DNA from: an uncultured Draconibacterium sp.
Lineage (GTDB): Bacteria > Bacteroidota > Bacteroidia > Bacteroidales > Prolixibacteraceae
Assembly: GCF_963676815.1 (NCBI RefSeq)
Contig: NZ_OY781365.1
Span: forward strand, 4,250,501 to 4,314,500
Direction of reading: 5' to 3'
Length of the DNA: 64,000 nucleotides
Shown: piece by piece, positions 8,822 through 18,399 of the stretch
Layout: the number at the start of each line of letters is the position of its first letter
How positions within the stretch are numbered: the first letter of the stretch is position 1
The notes under the pieces: model-generated
What the model saw: the letters and a program-made list of their open reading frames with translations, nothing else
Told to the model about the DNA's origin: nothing
Databases searched by the model: none
Position numbers and translations under genes: made by a program

Positions 8822-11428
8822 TTAGAAGTATTTATCCCCAATCAAACGTTGTTTTGTTTGTTCTTTTCGTTGATTAAAAGTGAATGAAGCCCCGATTTCT
8901 ACAATTTGCCCTTCATAATCGTACACCCAGTCGCGCTGAAATACTGCCATGCCATTGGCAGTAGCCCCGGTATATCCACCTGCCTGGTTCGTTCCAATTA
9001 CATCCAGCATTTTGGCATAAAAATTCAACCCCTGAAGTTTTTCAGGCGTAAAGTTCAGCGCTGCGTTCATCATCTGAAATTTCAGATCCTCGCCCTGAGG
9101 CGTAACACTTCCAGATTTGTAGGAATAATCGAGTGTAAACTTCAGTGGTTTGATGATCGTCCAGTTGAGGTTCGTTTTTGCATCCCAGTTTACGCTGTTG
9201 CTGCTGCTCTGATCGCCAAAAAGTGATTCATTCGATTCTACCGAAAACTGGTAGACTGAACCTCCCACAAATAGTTTTACTTTGCTCATAATATCGAAAT
9301 TAAATCCCAACTCACCACCTGTGGCTAACTGAGTTCCGACATTGGTAAAACTGCGCAACAATACACCTCCCTGATTGTCGAGGCTATAATCCAGACGGTT
9401 AACCCGGTAAATGGCATTGCTTGTTGAACGAACAAAACCGGTAAGCGAAAAATTGTGTTTGCCAAACAGGTGGTTGTAAGTGAGGTCGGCATTCCAGCTA
9501 TATTCCGGTTCCAACAGCGGATCGCCCATTTCAAAAATTTCCTGATGACGCCGGTATAAAAATGGTGCCATATCTTTTGCCGGAGGGCGGTTAATCCGAT
9601 GGCTGGCAGCTAAAGAAAGGACATTAGCATCGTTTAGCTGGTAACTTAAATGTAGCGACGGAAAAAGATCCAGCTTGTTCTGTTCGAATTCTTTCTCATT
9701 AAAATCGCGGCCAATTTCCCCAAACACATCGTAAACCTCCTCAAAATACCGGGTACTGCTTACACTCATATTCTGATTAAGGTATTCAATACGCAGGCCT
9801 AAAATGTATTTTAACTTATTTGCCGATCCTGAAAATTCGGCAAAGGCCGCGTAGATATCCCGGTTTAGGCCAATGGTGTTGTTAAAATAATCATAACCCG
9901 CAAAATCTCCGGTGTTTACATTAACTGTGTCATATTCATAAATACCGTCTAAACGCACCAATTCCGAAACTGCTCCCAGGTTTAGGGAACTTTCGTTATC
10001 AAAATCTTTCTGATAATTTATTTCGAAACGATAGGCATCAAGTGGTGTTTCATCGAGCTGGTAGGAATGAAACACCGGATTTCCATGCTCGTTGGAATTG
10101 TAGTCGTAATAAAGTCTGTCGTTGTCGTAAGTAAATTCTTTGTTATCGATGGTTTGATCCAGGTTCGAGTTTTCATAGAGGAAAGAGATGTTCAGCGCTG
10201 AATTGTTAGTGCTCTCCCAGAAATAGTCTAAGGTTACATTCTGAAAGTGTCCTTTACGGTGAATTTCATTTGGGTTGTACAATTCATAGAGTGTTCCGTC
10301 AATGGGCGCTCCATTTGTGCTGTTGCTAAAATACGTGTTATATTTATAATGTGCGGTTCGGCCAGTGTGTCTTCTGGAATACTGGTAGTTGGCTGACAGT
10401 TGAGAATTATCTCCGGGCTTAAAATCCACACCCAAATTGGTGTAAAAATTTTCATCCCATTTAGGGCGTGCACCCATACCATCCAAAATGTAGTAGGTAC
10501 CTGAATTGGGTTGTGTTTCGTCCTGGTAGATATAGGTGTAAATATCGCCAATTCCCTTGTTGTGGCGGTTGGTGTAATTTACAGCACCGAGAAGACTTAC
10601 CCGGTTCATGTTGTAATTCAGGTTGAGGCCGCCATTTATTCTGTTATTGTCACGTTCCTGGTTACTGAATACGTCGGTTTCATTTTTCCATGGCGTTCCT
10701 CCCAGCATACCTGTTGCTACTACGGTAAGTCCGCTGGTGGTATTTCTCTTGGTAGTAATGTTTATAATCCCTCCTTTTCCCTGCGCATCGTACCTCGATG
10801 AAGGAACGGTAATAATGTCGATGTTTTGAATATTTTCACTAGGAATTTGCCCAAGTAGTAACGATGCACTGGTATTGGTTGGTTTTCCATTCAAATAAAC
10901 CACAAAATCAGACGATCCGCGCACTGAAATATCGTTGTCGCTGCTAACAGAAACCGATGGAAGTTTGCTCAGTACATCAATGGCTGTTCCTCCTTTTGCC
11001 GTTTCAAAATCAGCAGCCTGATAGGTTTTTCGGTCTATTTTGTTTGACGAAGTTCTTGAAGCAGCAACCACTTCAACCGTTTCAATTCCAATAACATCAG
11101 GCTCAAGAGCAATTTTTCCCAGATCAATATTCTTGTTGTCTGATGAAAGGTTTATACCCGTTAATTCATGAGACTGATAACCAATAAAAGAAACCGACAT
11201 GGTGTAGGACCCGTATGGAATATCTTCAATACTAAAATTTCCGTTTTCAGTTGATACGCTTCCTGCATATGCAGTCTCATCACCAGCCTTCAGTAGGGCC
11301 ACCGTGGCATATGGTATTGATTCATTTGTTGTTTTATCGACTATTATTCCTTTTACCGCAGCCTTCTGCCCAAATCCTGTTAAGGCGCCAAACATAAATA
11401 TACAGGCAATTATTACAATTTTTCTCAT
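8822..11428 (-). CDS. TonB-dependent outer-membrane receptor with CarboxypepD_reg-like N-terminus
   Basis: The product is an 868-residue outer-membrane protein. It has a signal peptide (to about residue 20, ending GFGQ), a carboxypeptidase-regulatory-like domain (about 25-105, VKGIIVDKTTNESIPYATVA), a plug (about 135-225, with LSKLPSVSVSSDNDISVRGS and GKGGIINITTKRN), and then a large beta barrel ending in the aromatic KYF. It belongs to the outer-membrane beta-barrel receptor group rather than the SusC type, and no SusD follows. No peptidase, siderophore or metal gene sits next to it, so the ligand cannot be inferred. It is transcribed alone from the 250-bp region before the HTH gene. Confidence 0.88.
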   Translation of the reverse strand: MRKIVIIACIFMFGALTGFGQKAAVKGIIVDKTTNESIPYATVALLKAGDETAYAGSVSTENGNFSIEDIPYGSYTMSVSFIGYQSHELTGINLSSDNKNIDLGKIALEPDVIGIETVEVVAASRTSSNKIDRKTYQAADFETAKGGTAIDVLSKLPSVSVSSDNDISVRGSSDFVVYLNGKPTNTSASLLLGQIPSENIQNIDIITVPSSRYDAQGKGGIINITTKRNTTSGLTVVATGMLGGTPWKNETDVFSNQERDNNRINGGLNLNYNMNRVSLLGAVNYTNRHNKGIGDIYTYIYQDETQPNSGTYYILDGMGARPKWDENFYTNLGVDFKPGDNSQLSANYQYSRRHTGRTAHYKYNTYFSNSTNGAPIDGTLYELYNPNEIHRKGHFQNVTLDYFWESTNNSALNISFLYENSNLDQTIDNKEFTYDNDRLYYDYNSNEHGNPVFHSYQLDETPLDAYRFEINYQKDFDNESSLNLGAVSELVRLDGIYEYDTVNVNTGDFAGYDYFNNTIGLNRDIYAAFAEFSGSANKLKYILGLRIEYLNQNMSVSSTRYFEEVYDVFGEIGRDFNEKEFEQNKLDLFPSLHLSYQLNDANVLSLAASHRINRPPAKDMAPFLYRRHQEIFEMGDPLLEPEYSWNADLTYNHLFGKHNFSLTGFVRSTSNAIYRVNRLDYSLDNQGGVLLRSFTNVGTQLATGGELGFNFDIMSKVKLFVGGSVYQFSVESNESLFGDQSSSNSVNWDAKTNLNWTIIKPLKFTLDYSYKSGSVTPQGEDLKFQMMNAALNFTPEKLQGLNFYAKMLDVIGTNQAGGYTGATANGMAVFQRDWVYDYEGQIVEIGASFTFNQRKEQTKQRLIGDKYF

Positions 11429-11678
11429 AGTTGACTATGTGAATTAAAGATGTTATTATCTTTTAATGGCGACAAAAATAGTTAAATTATTGTTGTTGCA
11501 AAGGTTAATTATATCGTTTATGTGGGGAGGAGGCTTCATATTGACGTAAACGATAAATTGGTTGAAAGCAGAATAATTATAATTAGTCTGATTCCTCTAC
11601 TTTTGCATGCGTCGGATAATGGGCGGAGGTCAATTCTATTTTGCAGATTATTTTGAGAAATAAATTTGGGCCGATAAT

Positions 11679-11969
11679 CTATTTCTGCTTTGGAAGTCCG
11701 TTGTGAATAAAATTAGTAACATCAGATTCCAGATAGTAAACCTTTCTACCAATTAATCGATAAGGAAGTTTGCCGGAAGTACGGAATCGTTGTAAGGTTC
11801 GTTGGCTTACTTTTAATAGGAGACAGAGGTCTTGATTATCGAGTAAGATTTCATCATCGATTTTTGGAGTGATTGTATTATCCTGCCGGTCAATTTTGCG
11901 ACCAATTTTCTCCAGTTGACTTGTTAGCCGGTTCATCCACGAATCAAAATATTTTTGGTCGATATACAT
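11679..11969 (-). CDS. Excisionase-like helix-turn-helix protein
   Basis: The 96-residue protein has an N-terminal helical segment and a C-terminal MerR/excisionase-type HTH (LDNQDLCLLLKVSQRTLQRF, then LPYRLIGRKVYYLESDV). Proteins of this kind sit beside RteC in conjugative transposons and integrated elements of Bacteroidota and help to control excision. An rteC-like gene lies 170 bp upstream on the same strand, which supports that reading. A truncated close paralogue remains at 5409-5603. No integrase or transfer gene is present, so the pair looks like a leftover of a larger element. Confidence 0.72.
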   Translation of the reverse strand: MYIDQKYFDSWMNRLTSQLEKIGRKIDRQDNTITPKIDDEILLDNQDLCLLLKVSQRTLQRFRTSGKLPYRLIGRKVYYLESDVTNFIHNGLPKQK

Positions 11970-12139
11970 TTCAGTAACTTTTAAAATTACTGTAAACTTA
12001 AGGGGAAGGAGTATTAATGATCAGGAAGTCGGTATCATTTTTCTTTTAGCGTTTGGTGTAAGGTGCAGATAAACCGTGTTTGGAGTGTTGTGCTTTTAAT
12101 AAGTTTGCTTTAGTTACTATGAATACTTACTCGGTATAA

Positions 12140-12973
12140 TTATTCAGATTTACGTCCCATTCGTTTTAACAGGGAATTTTTTAAACTGTCAAGGAATGGG
12201 GTAGGGACATTTCTGATCTTCATATCACTAAATGAACGCGACAGGTTTTTGTCAAGTTGTATGTTGAATACTTTCTGAATATAATCGGATAACTGCGTTA
12301 GTGGTACATCACCAAAAGAATTATCACTATCCCATGAGTAAAGCTGTTCCATCAGCTCTGTTTTTGTTCCTTTCCATGTGAGTTTGGTAGCAGGGAAGCC
12401 AAAATGAAGTGGCGTTAGGCCGTGGGTATTTAACAGCTCTATTTCATGCATCAGGTATGCTGATAACATATCGTTTGATAATATTTTTGCAACCTTAAAA
12501 TCGCAGTTAGTTGAAAAATTTGGATCCAGTTCAAAATAGAAGGTTTCCAGGTACTGTTCGGTATCCATCTTACCTCGTAAAAAATATAACGAATCCAGAT
12601 GAGAAGCTCCCGAACGGTAATAGCGTATAAAATCAAGCCGTTTGATGTTATATTTATTGATCTCGTTCAATTGTTCGGAGAGGTACTCCTTTTGTTTGTT
12701 GGCTCCTGCAGGGCGGTTCATTTCGATGTTATAGATTTTCCGGTAATAAATTAAACGGTAACAAAATTTCGGTTTAATCTCTTTAAAAAAGGTAATCTCT
12801 TCCATTTCGTCCCGGAATTTATAAGAAAGAATAAATTGTTTTAGTTTATCAAACGATTCCGCAAGCACTCGCGATGCTTCGAGCGATTTTTTTAAGACAT
12901 TATTGTTCGATGACTCTATACTCTCTATTAGTTCATCGGTCTGTTTACGCAGGTTAGTAATGTATTCAAGCAT
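12140..12973 (-). CDS. rteC: RteC-domain protein (conjugative-transposon excision regulator)
   Basis: This 277-residue protein has the RteC pattern: a helical N-terminus, KFCYRLIYYRKIYNIEMNRP, LDFIRYYRSGASHLDSLYFL, and a C-terminal winged-helix-like segment with PLTQLSDYIQKVFNIQLD. RteC in CTnDOT activates the excision operon downstream of the RteA/RteB two-component system. Here there is no RteA/B, Exc, integrase or tra gene in range, only the excisionase-like HTH gene downstream. It is full length and without frameshift, so it may still regulate something, but its natural element is missing. Confidence 0.8.
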   Translation of the reverse strand: MLEYITNLRKQTDELIESIESSNNNVLKKSLEASRVLAESFDKLKQFILSYKFRDEMEEITFFKEIKPKFCYRLIYYRKIYNIEMNRPAGANKQKEYLSEQLNEINKYNIKRLDFIRYYRSGASHLDSLYFLRGKMDTEQYLETFYFELDPNFSTNCDFKVAKILSNDMLSAYLMHEIELLNTHGLTPLHFGFPATKLTWKGTKTELMEQLYSWDSDNSFGDVPLTQLSDYIQKVFNIQLDKNLSRSFSDMKIRNVPTPFLDSLKNSLLKRMGRKSE

Positions 12974-13225
12974 AAATTATAGTTTTTGATTGGTGAGTAA
13001 ATATCTGAATGGGGTAGAGGCTTAAGATCTTATTCGAAAAAATGGTGCATATAATCAGCACTCGTAATGAATCTAACTATTCATGTGGCACAACTCCAAC
13101 CGAAATAAATTCATCAGTAACTTCCCCAAATCATGAAGAAGAATTTCCAACTTCATCAGGAAGATTTTCAGAAAAGAACAAGACGATTTTCGGAAAAGAC
13201 TTTGATGAGTTTCGAGCGGTAAAAG

Positions 13226-13375
13226 CAACCTCCCAACAAACTGTTGGGAGGTTGTGAAAATAAAGAAAATACAGATTTCCTTTATTTTACTCCTCTGTCA
13301 TCCGTCACCTGACGGATGACATCTCCCCTGAAACTCAAGGGAGATAATAAGGAAACCTCGCGGAAAACCACGAGG
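13226..13375. other. Five consecutive stem-loops
   Basis: Hairpins follow one another with hardly any spacing. H1, 13226-13254: CAACCTCCCAACA, loop AAC, perfect 13-bp stem. H2, 13257-13288: AAAATAAAG with CTTTATTTT. H3, 13296-13321: perfect 12-bp TGTCATCCGTCA, loop CC. H4, 13321-13345: ATCTCCC with GGGAGAT. H5, 13356-13375: CCTCG with CGAGG. On the minus strand the last hairpin (H1) is followed by CTTTTAC, so it may terminate a transcript coming from the HU-like gene. The stems differ in sequence, so this is not a simple repeat array. Confidence 0.6.
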
Positions 13376-13404
13376 AAGTATTAGATTAAAACAGAAAGCA
13401 GCCA

Positions 13405-13785
13405 CTAACGGGCCACAAAGGTTGCTTTCGACAGCGCTTCTTTCATCTGTTTGCCGGGGCGGAAACGGATGTTGACCGATGTAATTTTATCGGCCGTGCA
13501 TTCTGCTTCGGTATCTGTGCCGGTACAGTTGAACGTTAGCTGAAACGAACCCCAGTCGCCCATTTGCACAGAGTAGCCATCGAGCAGGGCATTCTGGATC
13601 ACCGCCTGCAGCTCATCCACTACCAGGGTTGCTTCACCACGGCTTAAGGTGGTATTTTTACTCAATGCTTCGGCAATCTCCTTTTCTGTTTTTTGTTCCA
13701 CGCGGTTGGGCACCAGGTATCATTTACGGTCGGCTTGTGGGTTGCGTGGATTCACCCGTTGAATTTTTGAATATAATATCGACAT
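13405..13785 (-). pseudogene. HU-like DNA-binding protein interrupted by an in-frame UGA
   Basis: From the ATG at 13785 the frame reads MSILYSKIQRVNPRNPQADR, K, then TGA (13720-13722), then YLVPNRVEQKTEKEIAEAL and the rest of an HU-like domain ending with the basic arm TSVNIRFRPGKQMKEAL. Bacteroidota HU-like proteins begin in this way, and an aromatic residue is usual at the stop position, so a TGG-to-TGA change is the simplest cause. A GTG at 13713 could restart translation but would lose the first strand and helix. The gene often sits near polysaccharide or mobile loci. It is called a pseudogene unless the base is an error. Confidence 0.7.
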
Positions 13786-13924
13786 AATTTGTTGTTTTTA
13801 AATTGGTATAAATCTCCACGTACCGCCGGGCCACCTCAAAAATCAAGGCAATACCTCCCCTGCTCTATTCGAAACCAAACAGTATGAAGAGGAAAAAGCA
13901 GTATACTGTAAATTGATGGGGTAA

Positions 13925-14450
13925 AGCCGCAAATGCGGCAGCGTGGAGTAAAAATTGAATTAAAAAATAATTGACTACCCCTTGGGCAGGACTTCTCCCG
14001 GCAAGGGCCTGGCCGCAGGTTCTCCGCTTGTAACAAACAGATACCTCGGAAGCACCTGCCAAAACTGTTGCAAGCGGAAATTGGGTTTAAAAAAATAATG
14101 CATGGAAATAGGGTTTTTAGTCCGGTTGGATTAGCGGAACAATTATGATTATTTGATGGTTTACATACAAAAGTGTGTCTACAGAAGGGTGAACATACCT
14201 GAACCGGCAAGAAATAAAATTGTCATCCAGCAAAACCTTAAAAAACTATTGAACGGACAATTACTATCTATAATTTGCAATTCGCGAATCGCAAATATTT
14301 TATTACAAAGCAAAGTGTAGTGAAATACGCCCCTGAATTGGCATAGTCCCGCTAGGATGTTGAAGGCATGAGGTATCTATCTTGAAATTTGTTATTCCAT
14401 TTCTACAGCCTCCTGTTATTGGGGAACAGCTGGAAAAGAACGTGTTCAAT
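13925..14450. repeat. Noncoding dispersed repeat, copy 1
   Basis: Three blocks recur around 15.7-16.4 kb. Block A is 13973-14140 (matches 15963-16129, close to 90 percent identical by eye), with inner inverted arms TCCGCTTG and CAAGCGGA. Block B is about 14178-14228 (matches about 15683-15734), with GACCGGCAAGAAATAAAAT or its close variant. Block C is about 14381-14450 (matches about 16303-16370), with GGGGAACAG and GGAAAAGAAC. Block order differs between copies (A-B-C here, B-A-C there). The 713-bp interval 13786-14498 holds no convincing gene. Confidence 0.7.
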
Positions 14451-14498
14451 CCGGCCTAGTCGCGCATCGATCTGCGATCGTTGCTAGCGGAGGATGGC

Positions 14499-15488
14499 TT
14501 ACTTTTTCTTCTTATTTTCGTCTATTAGCTTTTTCATCTCCCTGTCAAAGTCAGAGATGTATTTCTTATCCTCCGTCTCTCTATATTTCTTGTATTCTTC
14601 ATTTGCTTTTTCAATTGCTTGCTTATGGCTTACAGTTCCTGCATTTTTCAATAACTCTTTCTCACTAATTTTTAAGAAGTCATCCAATTTTTGAATCCAA
14701 TCATTCATTTTCATTAAACGTCCATTAGTTGCTTGCAATTCTGCAAAGTCAAGATATAATGTGACGATTAAGTTCAATTGTTTAAGCTCGTCCTCCGAAA
14801 GATAGTTTTTCGCTATCCCAACATCTTTTTGTGTGATATAACTTCCGTTGAAGTTTGTTAAGCCGAGAAATGGTTTAGATGCATCAACTCTGTTTTTAAT
14901 CATTTCGGCAGCGGTCAACCCGTGAACAGCATAGTGCATTTTATTTTGAACGGTTGCAAAAAATAGTTTAGTTTGTTCATCATCCTTTTTATAGTCAATA
15001 CTTGTGGCATATATATCAGTTACCTTCTGGTAGAAATTTCTTTCACTACTTCGAATATCTCTAATGCGTTGTAAAAGTTCCTCGAAGTATCGAGAACGAG
15101 CACCGTGTTGTTTCAGGCGTTCATCGTCCATAGTAAAACCCTTTACAATGTACTCGTGTATGCGCTTTGTTGCCCAAATACGAAATTGAGTGCCTTGCGG
15201 AGATTTTACCCGATAGCCAACAGAAATAATAACATCAAGATTATAATGAATTGGTGCTTTTTGCTGAAATTCGGAAATTCCGAATTTCTGTGAAACTTCA
15301 CTTTCTATAAGTTCTCCTTCTTTGAAAACATTTTTTATATGCTCGTTTATTGTCGATTTGGCTTTACCGAAAAGATTTGCAATTTGCTCTTGTGTTAGCC
15401 AAACAGTCTCGTTTTCCAATCGAACATCAATTTTTGTTAGTCCATCAGAAGTTTGATATATAACTATTTGAGATTTATTTCCTTCCAT
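14499..15488 (-). CDS. rhuM: RhuM-family protein
   Basis: The 329-residue protein matches the RhuM (virulence RhuM) family. It opens with a Bro/KilA-like DNA-binding part (VRLENETVWLTQEQIANLFG, KSTINEHIKNVFKEGEL, then NLDVIISVGYRVKSPQGTQF and RIWATKRIHEYIVKGF), and the family core follows, with a central helical region (DIYATSIDYKKDDEQTKLFF) and a C-terminal coiled segment. The biochemical role of RhuM is not settled. The genes occur in pathogenicity islands, prophages and defence islands. Here it is a single gene framed by two copies of a noncoding repeat, as if it had been inserted or moved as a unit. Confidence 0.85.
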   Translation of the reverse strand: MEGNKSQIVIYQTSDGLTKIDVRLENETVWLTQEQIANLFGKAKSTINEHIKNVFKEGELIESEVSQKFGISEFQQKAPIHYNLDVIISVGYRVKSPQGTQFRIWATKRIHEYIVKGFTMDDERLKQHGARSRYFEELLQRIRDIRSSERNFYQKVTDIYATSIDYKKDDEQTKLFFATVQNKMHYAVHGLTAAEMIKNRVDASKPFLGLTNFNGSYITQKDVGIAKNYLSEDELKQLNLIVTLYLDFAELQATNGRLMKMNDWIQKLDDFLKISEKELLKNAGTVSHKQAIEKANEEYKKYRETEDKKYISDFDREMKKLIDENKKKK

Positions 15489-16682
15489 ATTCTTAATTCA
15501 TTAATCTTCAATGTATTTTTTTGTAGGATCATCAATTGTCATGATATTTTTTTAATCGACGATTAACTGTTTTTTGAGACAGCCTAATTTACATCATATT
15601 TTTTACTCTCCAGAGCTTCCAACAGTAAAAACGACTTCGATTTCTCTCCCAAAACGTGATTATTGAAAGAATCTACTACTGCTCTACAGGAGCGTGAACA
15701 TACATGGACCGGCAAGAAATAAAATCGTCATCCGGCATTCTTCTAAAGTATTATATCGCGATTTTTCGTTCATTATGCATTTGCAATTTACTACCAATTT
15801 CGTAGTTAAACGCAAATTGATACAATTAATTATTAATACAAAAAAATCAAAAGCGGAACCCGCGCAAAGCCCTGGTAATTATATAGATTAACCGCAAATG
15901 CGAATTGGTGTTCAACATCAAATCCCAAAAAAGGTATTCCTACATAAAATCACTTAATAATTAACTACCCCCTGCGCAGGAATTCTCCCGGCAAGGGCCT
16001 GGCCGCAGGTTCTCCGCTTGTAACAAACAGGTACCGTGGAAGCACCCGCCAAAACTGTTGCAAGCGGAAATTGGGTTTAAAAAAATAATACATGAAAAAA
16101 GTATTTTAATCCGGTTGGATTACCGGAACTATAAGACTTTTAAGTATTTTGCTACTGTCAGTTTTAGTAAAATTTCGAGAAAAGCAGCTAATTTCGATGA
16201 TATTCTCAAACTATTACTAAAATTTCTATCACCAATAAAAACGCTTTACAAATTGGTTAAATGGGGTTAGCCATGACACACGCCATTAATATGCAGTAAT
16301 TATCCTGAAATCTGTTTATTCCTACGGTCTCCTATTATGGGGGAACAGGTGGAAAAGAACGGATTCAATTCTATCAAATTGGACACGATCGCAGATCGGC
16401 GAGCGTAGAAATCGAGAATAACAATTTCAAAAATTATAAATTACCAGAAAGTCCTGTCGAAAAAAACGATTCCAAAACTATCCGATAATTTTCATGTTTC
16501 ACAGGCAGCCTTTAACCGACCTTATAAACTTAGAAACAAGATTAACAGTCAATTTCTCAATACCAATTTTATGAATACTAAAAAGGATTTTGGAGTTTCA
16601 TTAGAAGCATAATCAGAAATCCACTGAAAGGGAGCTGATTTACTTTTCTATTTTTGGAATATCAAGATTCAAGTTCTCGAAG
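15489..16682. other. 1.2-kb noncoding interval
   Basis: No open frame with protein-like composition is present. It contains copy 2 of the dispersed repeat (15680-16400). The 13-bp sequence CGATCGCAGATCG at 16386-16398 is the reverse complement of 14468-14480 at the end of copy 1. The rest (15489-15670 and 16400-16682) shows nothing recognisable. Confidence 0.5.
15680..16370. repeat. Noncoding dispersed repeat, copy 2
   Basis: This carries blocks B (about 15683-15734), A (15963-16129) and C (about 16303-16370), in the same orientation as copy 1 but in a different order. Together with copy 1 it brackets the rhuM gene. Confidence 0.7.
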
Positions 16683-17975
16683 TCATGAATATCCTTGGTC
16701 AAATAAATTAGGACAATACAATTTCAAGTAAATCTCAGTCAACGATTCTGCCACATTCACTAATGAATCAATTTCTGCCTTTTTTAAAGGTGTTAAATTG
16801 GTTCCAACACTGTTGGCAATTTCAAACTCTTCATCCGTCGGAAAATTTTGCGATAAATTGTCAAATCCAATTTTTTCTTTTATTATCACTTCAAGTTCCT
16901 TACTCGATTTTGTCGAAATCGCTTCTCTCGTCAACTCATGAGCTGCAATAAGTGAATCAACAGCCAGTTCGTCCTTCAAAAAGCGCACAAAATAGCGGAT
17001 GGCTTCTTCTGGTTTAAACCACAATGAAAAATAGGCTACTTGTCGGTTATCCAGATACCGATTTTTTACTTGATGCTGGATATACTGTATATTTTTTATG
17101 CGATTCATAAATAAATCACTTGTTTTTATCAGCAATGAAACGAGGTTATTTTTCAGCCAAGGTTTATATCCTGTCCCGGCATCGCTCACGATAATGATGT
17201 CTTCGCAATAATAAGATGAATTCTCCTGTGTTAATTTGTGTATGCCCTGGTTATCATACACGCCGCCGTCAATCAACAGCGGTTTTATTCTTCCATGGCT
17301 GTTTTTTTGTTCTTTGATGTATTTCTTAGGAATTTTTATCGGTGTAAATGCAAATGGTACGCAGGTAGAGGCCATCACTGCTTTACTTACAGGAAAATTT
17401 TCATGTATAAAAGATACTGGTGGCAAACCATTTTCAGGATGAGAATACCAGGAATCACTCATTTTCCTCCTTGAAAAGGAAAATTGACGGCTACTCTCAA
17501 TATTAGTGCTATTAATTACAACGGTAGTTTTTGAGGTTAAGTTTTTCAATGTGCTTTTACCAAAAAACAACTTTCGGTATCGTTTTTCAACAAACGAACT
17601 GGTCGGAAGAATGGTAAATTGATATTTTGCCACAATAAATATTACAATGGCTAACCATACAACACTCTGCCAGTTGGCGCCGAAGAATAAAAAGGGAAGA
17701 ATAATTAGGGGTAAAATCACCAAAAAAAGATAAAGCTTAACCGTCAGTAAAGAACTTTTCCCTAAAGCTTGTCTCAAACCTTGTTCAAAATCTTCAAAAT
17801 TTTCATCATGCAACGCATAATATGCACTGGTAATCGAACCACCCGATATGGAGGATATAACATCAACCTTATCCAGCAAACCAAGTTCTTTCATTTTTCG
17901 GAATGTACCTAAATGAAAGGCAGTGGCTCTGTAGCCACCGCCTGACAATGCTAATCCAACTTTATTTTTCATCAC
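16683..17975 (-). CDS. Patatin-like phospholipase with membrane segments (candidate effector)
   Basis: The 430-residue protein has the patatin catalytic dyad. The oxyanion loop is LALSGGGYRA (residues 8-17), the nucleophile elbow is SSISGGS (S44; the usual first Gly is Ser), and the catalytic Asp is D236 in LLIDGGVYDNQG. Two hydrophobic segments (about 75-97 and 101-119) are inserted after the nucleophile, which suggests membrane anchoring. Patatins such as CapV act as membrane-degrading effectors in CBASS immunity. The start overlaps the end of the E2-like gene by 14 bp, so both are translated from one message. It is the last gene of the MBL-E2-patatin module and probably its toxic arm (inference). 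Confidence 0.85.
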   Translation of the reverse strand: MMKNKVGLALSGGGYRATAFHLGTFRKMKELGLLDKVDVISSISGGSITSAYYALHDENFEDFEQGLRQALGKSSLLTVKLYLFLVILPLIILPFLFFGANWQSVVWLAIVIFIVAKYQFTILPTSSFVEKRYRKLFFGKSTLKNLTSKTTVVINSTNIESSRQFSFSRRKMSDSWYSHPENGLPPVSFIHENFPVSKAVMASTCVPFAFTPIKIPKKYIKEQKNSHGRIKPLLIDGGVYDNQGIHKLTQENSSYYCEDIIIVSDAGTGYKPWLKNNLVSLLIKTSDLFMNRIKNIQYIQHQVKNRYLDNRQVAYFSLWFKPEEAIRYFVRFLKDELAVDSLIAAHELTREAISTKSSKELEVIIKEKIGFDNLSQNFPTDEEFEIANSVGTNLTPLKKAEIDSLVNVAESLTEIYLKLYCPNLFDQGYS

Positions 17976-18399
17976 TATTGGTTTTTACATGATCAATTTC
18001 GGGTCCCGGCCATTTTCCTGCTTTTTGCCATTCTTCGAAATAGACGATCCATAGATATGTCCAACCAATTACCTTTTCAATTATGTCCGGGCTTTGAGTC
18101 CAGTCAAACTCTCTCGGGTCGTACAAGCATAACCGATCATCGTCCCAAACATGATACAGATCTTTAATAATAGGTGCCCATATGTACAGTTTTGGTCCTT
18201 TCCCTTTATCTACAAGCATCTTAAACCAGTATTTTTCAAAATTATTGGTTACCTGAATTCCTTCAATAATTTTTACATTTTTAAGCCGGAAAAAGAAACC
18301 GGGTAAATTGGGATGCCGGTCAAGAACCTGAAAACATCCCAATTTATCCAACCTGCCCATATCATATTCCCATTCATTGTACAAATCACTTACTTCCAT
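17962..18399 (-). CDS. Prokaryotic E2-like (ubiquitin-conjugating fold) protein
   Basis: The frame is open from 18516 (184 residues). The Met at 18399 (145 residues) is preferred because it gives a 14-bp overlap with the upstream gene, the same as at its other end, while the longer form would overlap it by 131 bp. The C-terminal half has the layout of E2-only proteins of short type II CBASS: YIWAPIIKDLYHVWDDDRLC, where the Cys in DDRLCLYDP is the predicted catalytic residue, then VIGWTYLWIVYFEEWQKAGK and a final DH. No E1, JAB protease or CD-NTase is encoded nearby. Such E2s are thought to form thioester-type conjugates. Here the partner is unknown, with the MBL protein as the obvious candidate. 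Confidence 0.7.
   Translation of the reverse strand: MEVSDLYNEWEYDMGRLDKLGCFQVLDRHPNLPGFFFRLKNVKIIEGIQVTNNFEKYWFKMLVDKGKGPKLYIWAPIIKDLYHVWDDDRLCLYDPREFDWTQSPDIIEKVIGWTYLWIVYFEEWQKAGKWPGPEIDHVKTNSDEK

Noticed and set aside
13042..13257. 71-codon frame on the plus strand
   Set aside because: It ends inside the first perfect hairpin and its Ser/Thr/Asn-rich sequence shows no domain. Treated as chance.
13836..14210. 124-codon frame on the minus strand in repeat copy 1
   Set aside because: It crosses the dispersed noncoding repeat, and copy 2 does not keep the frame open.
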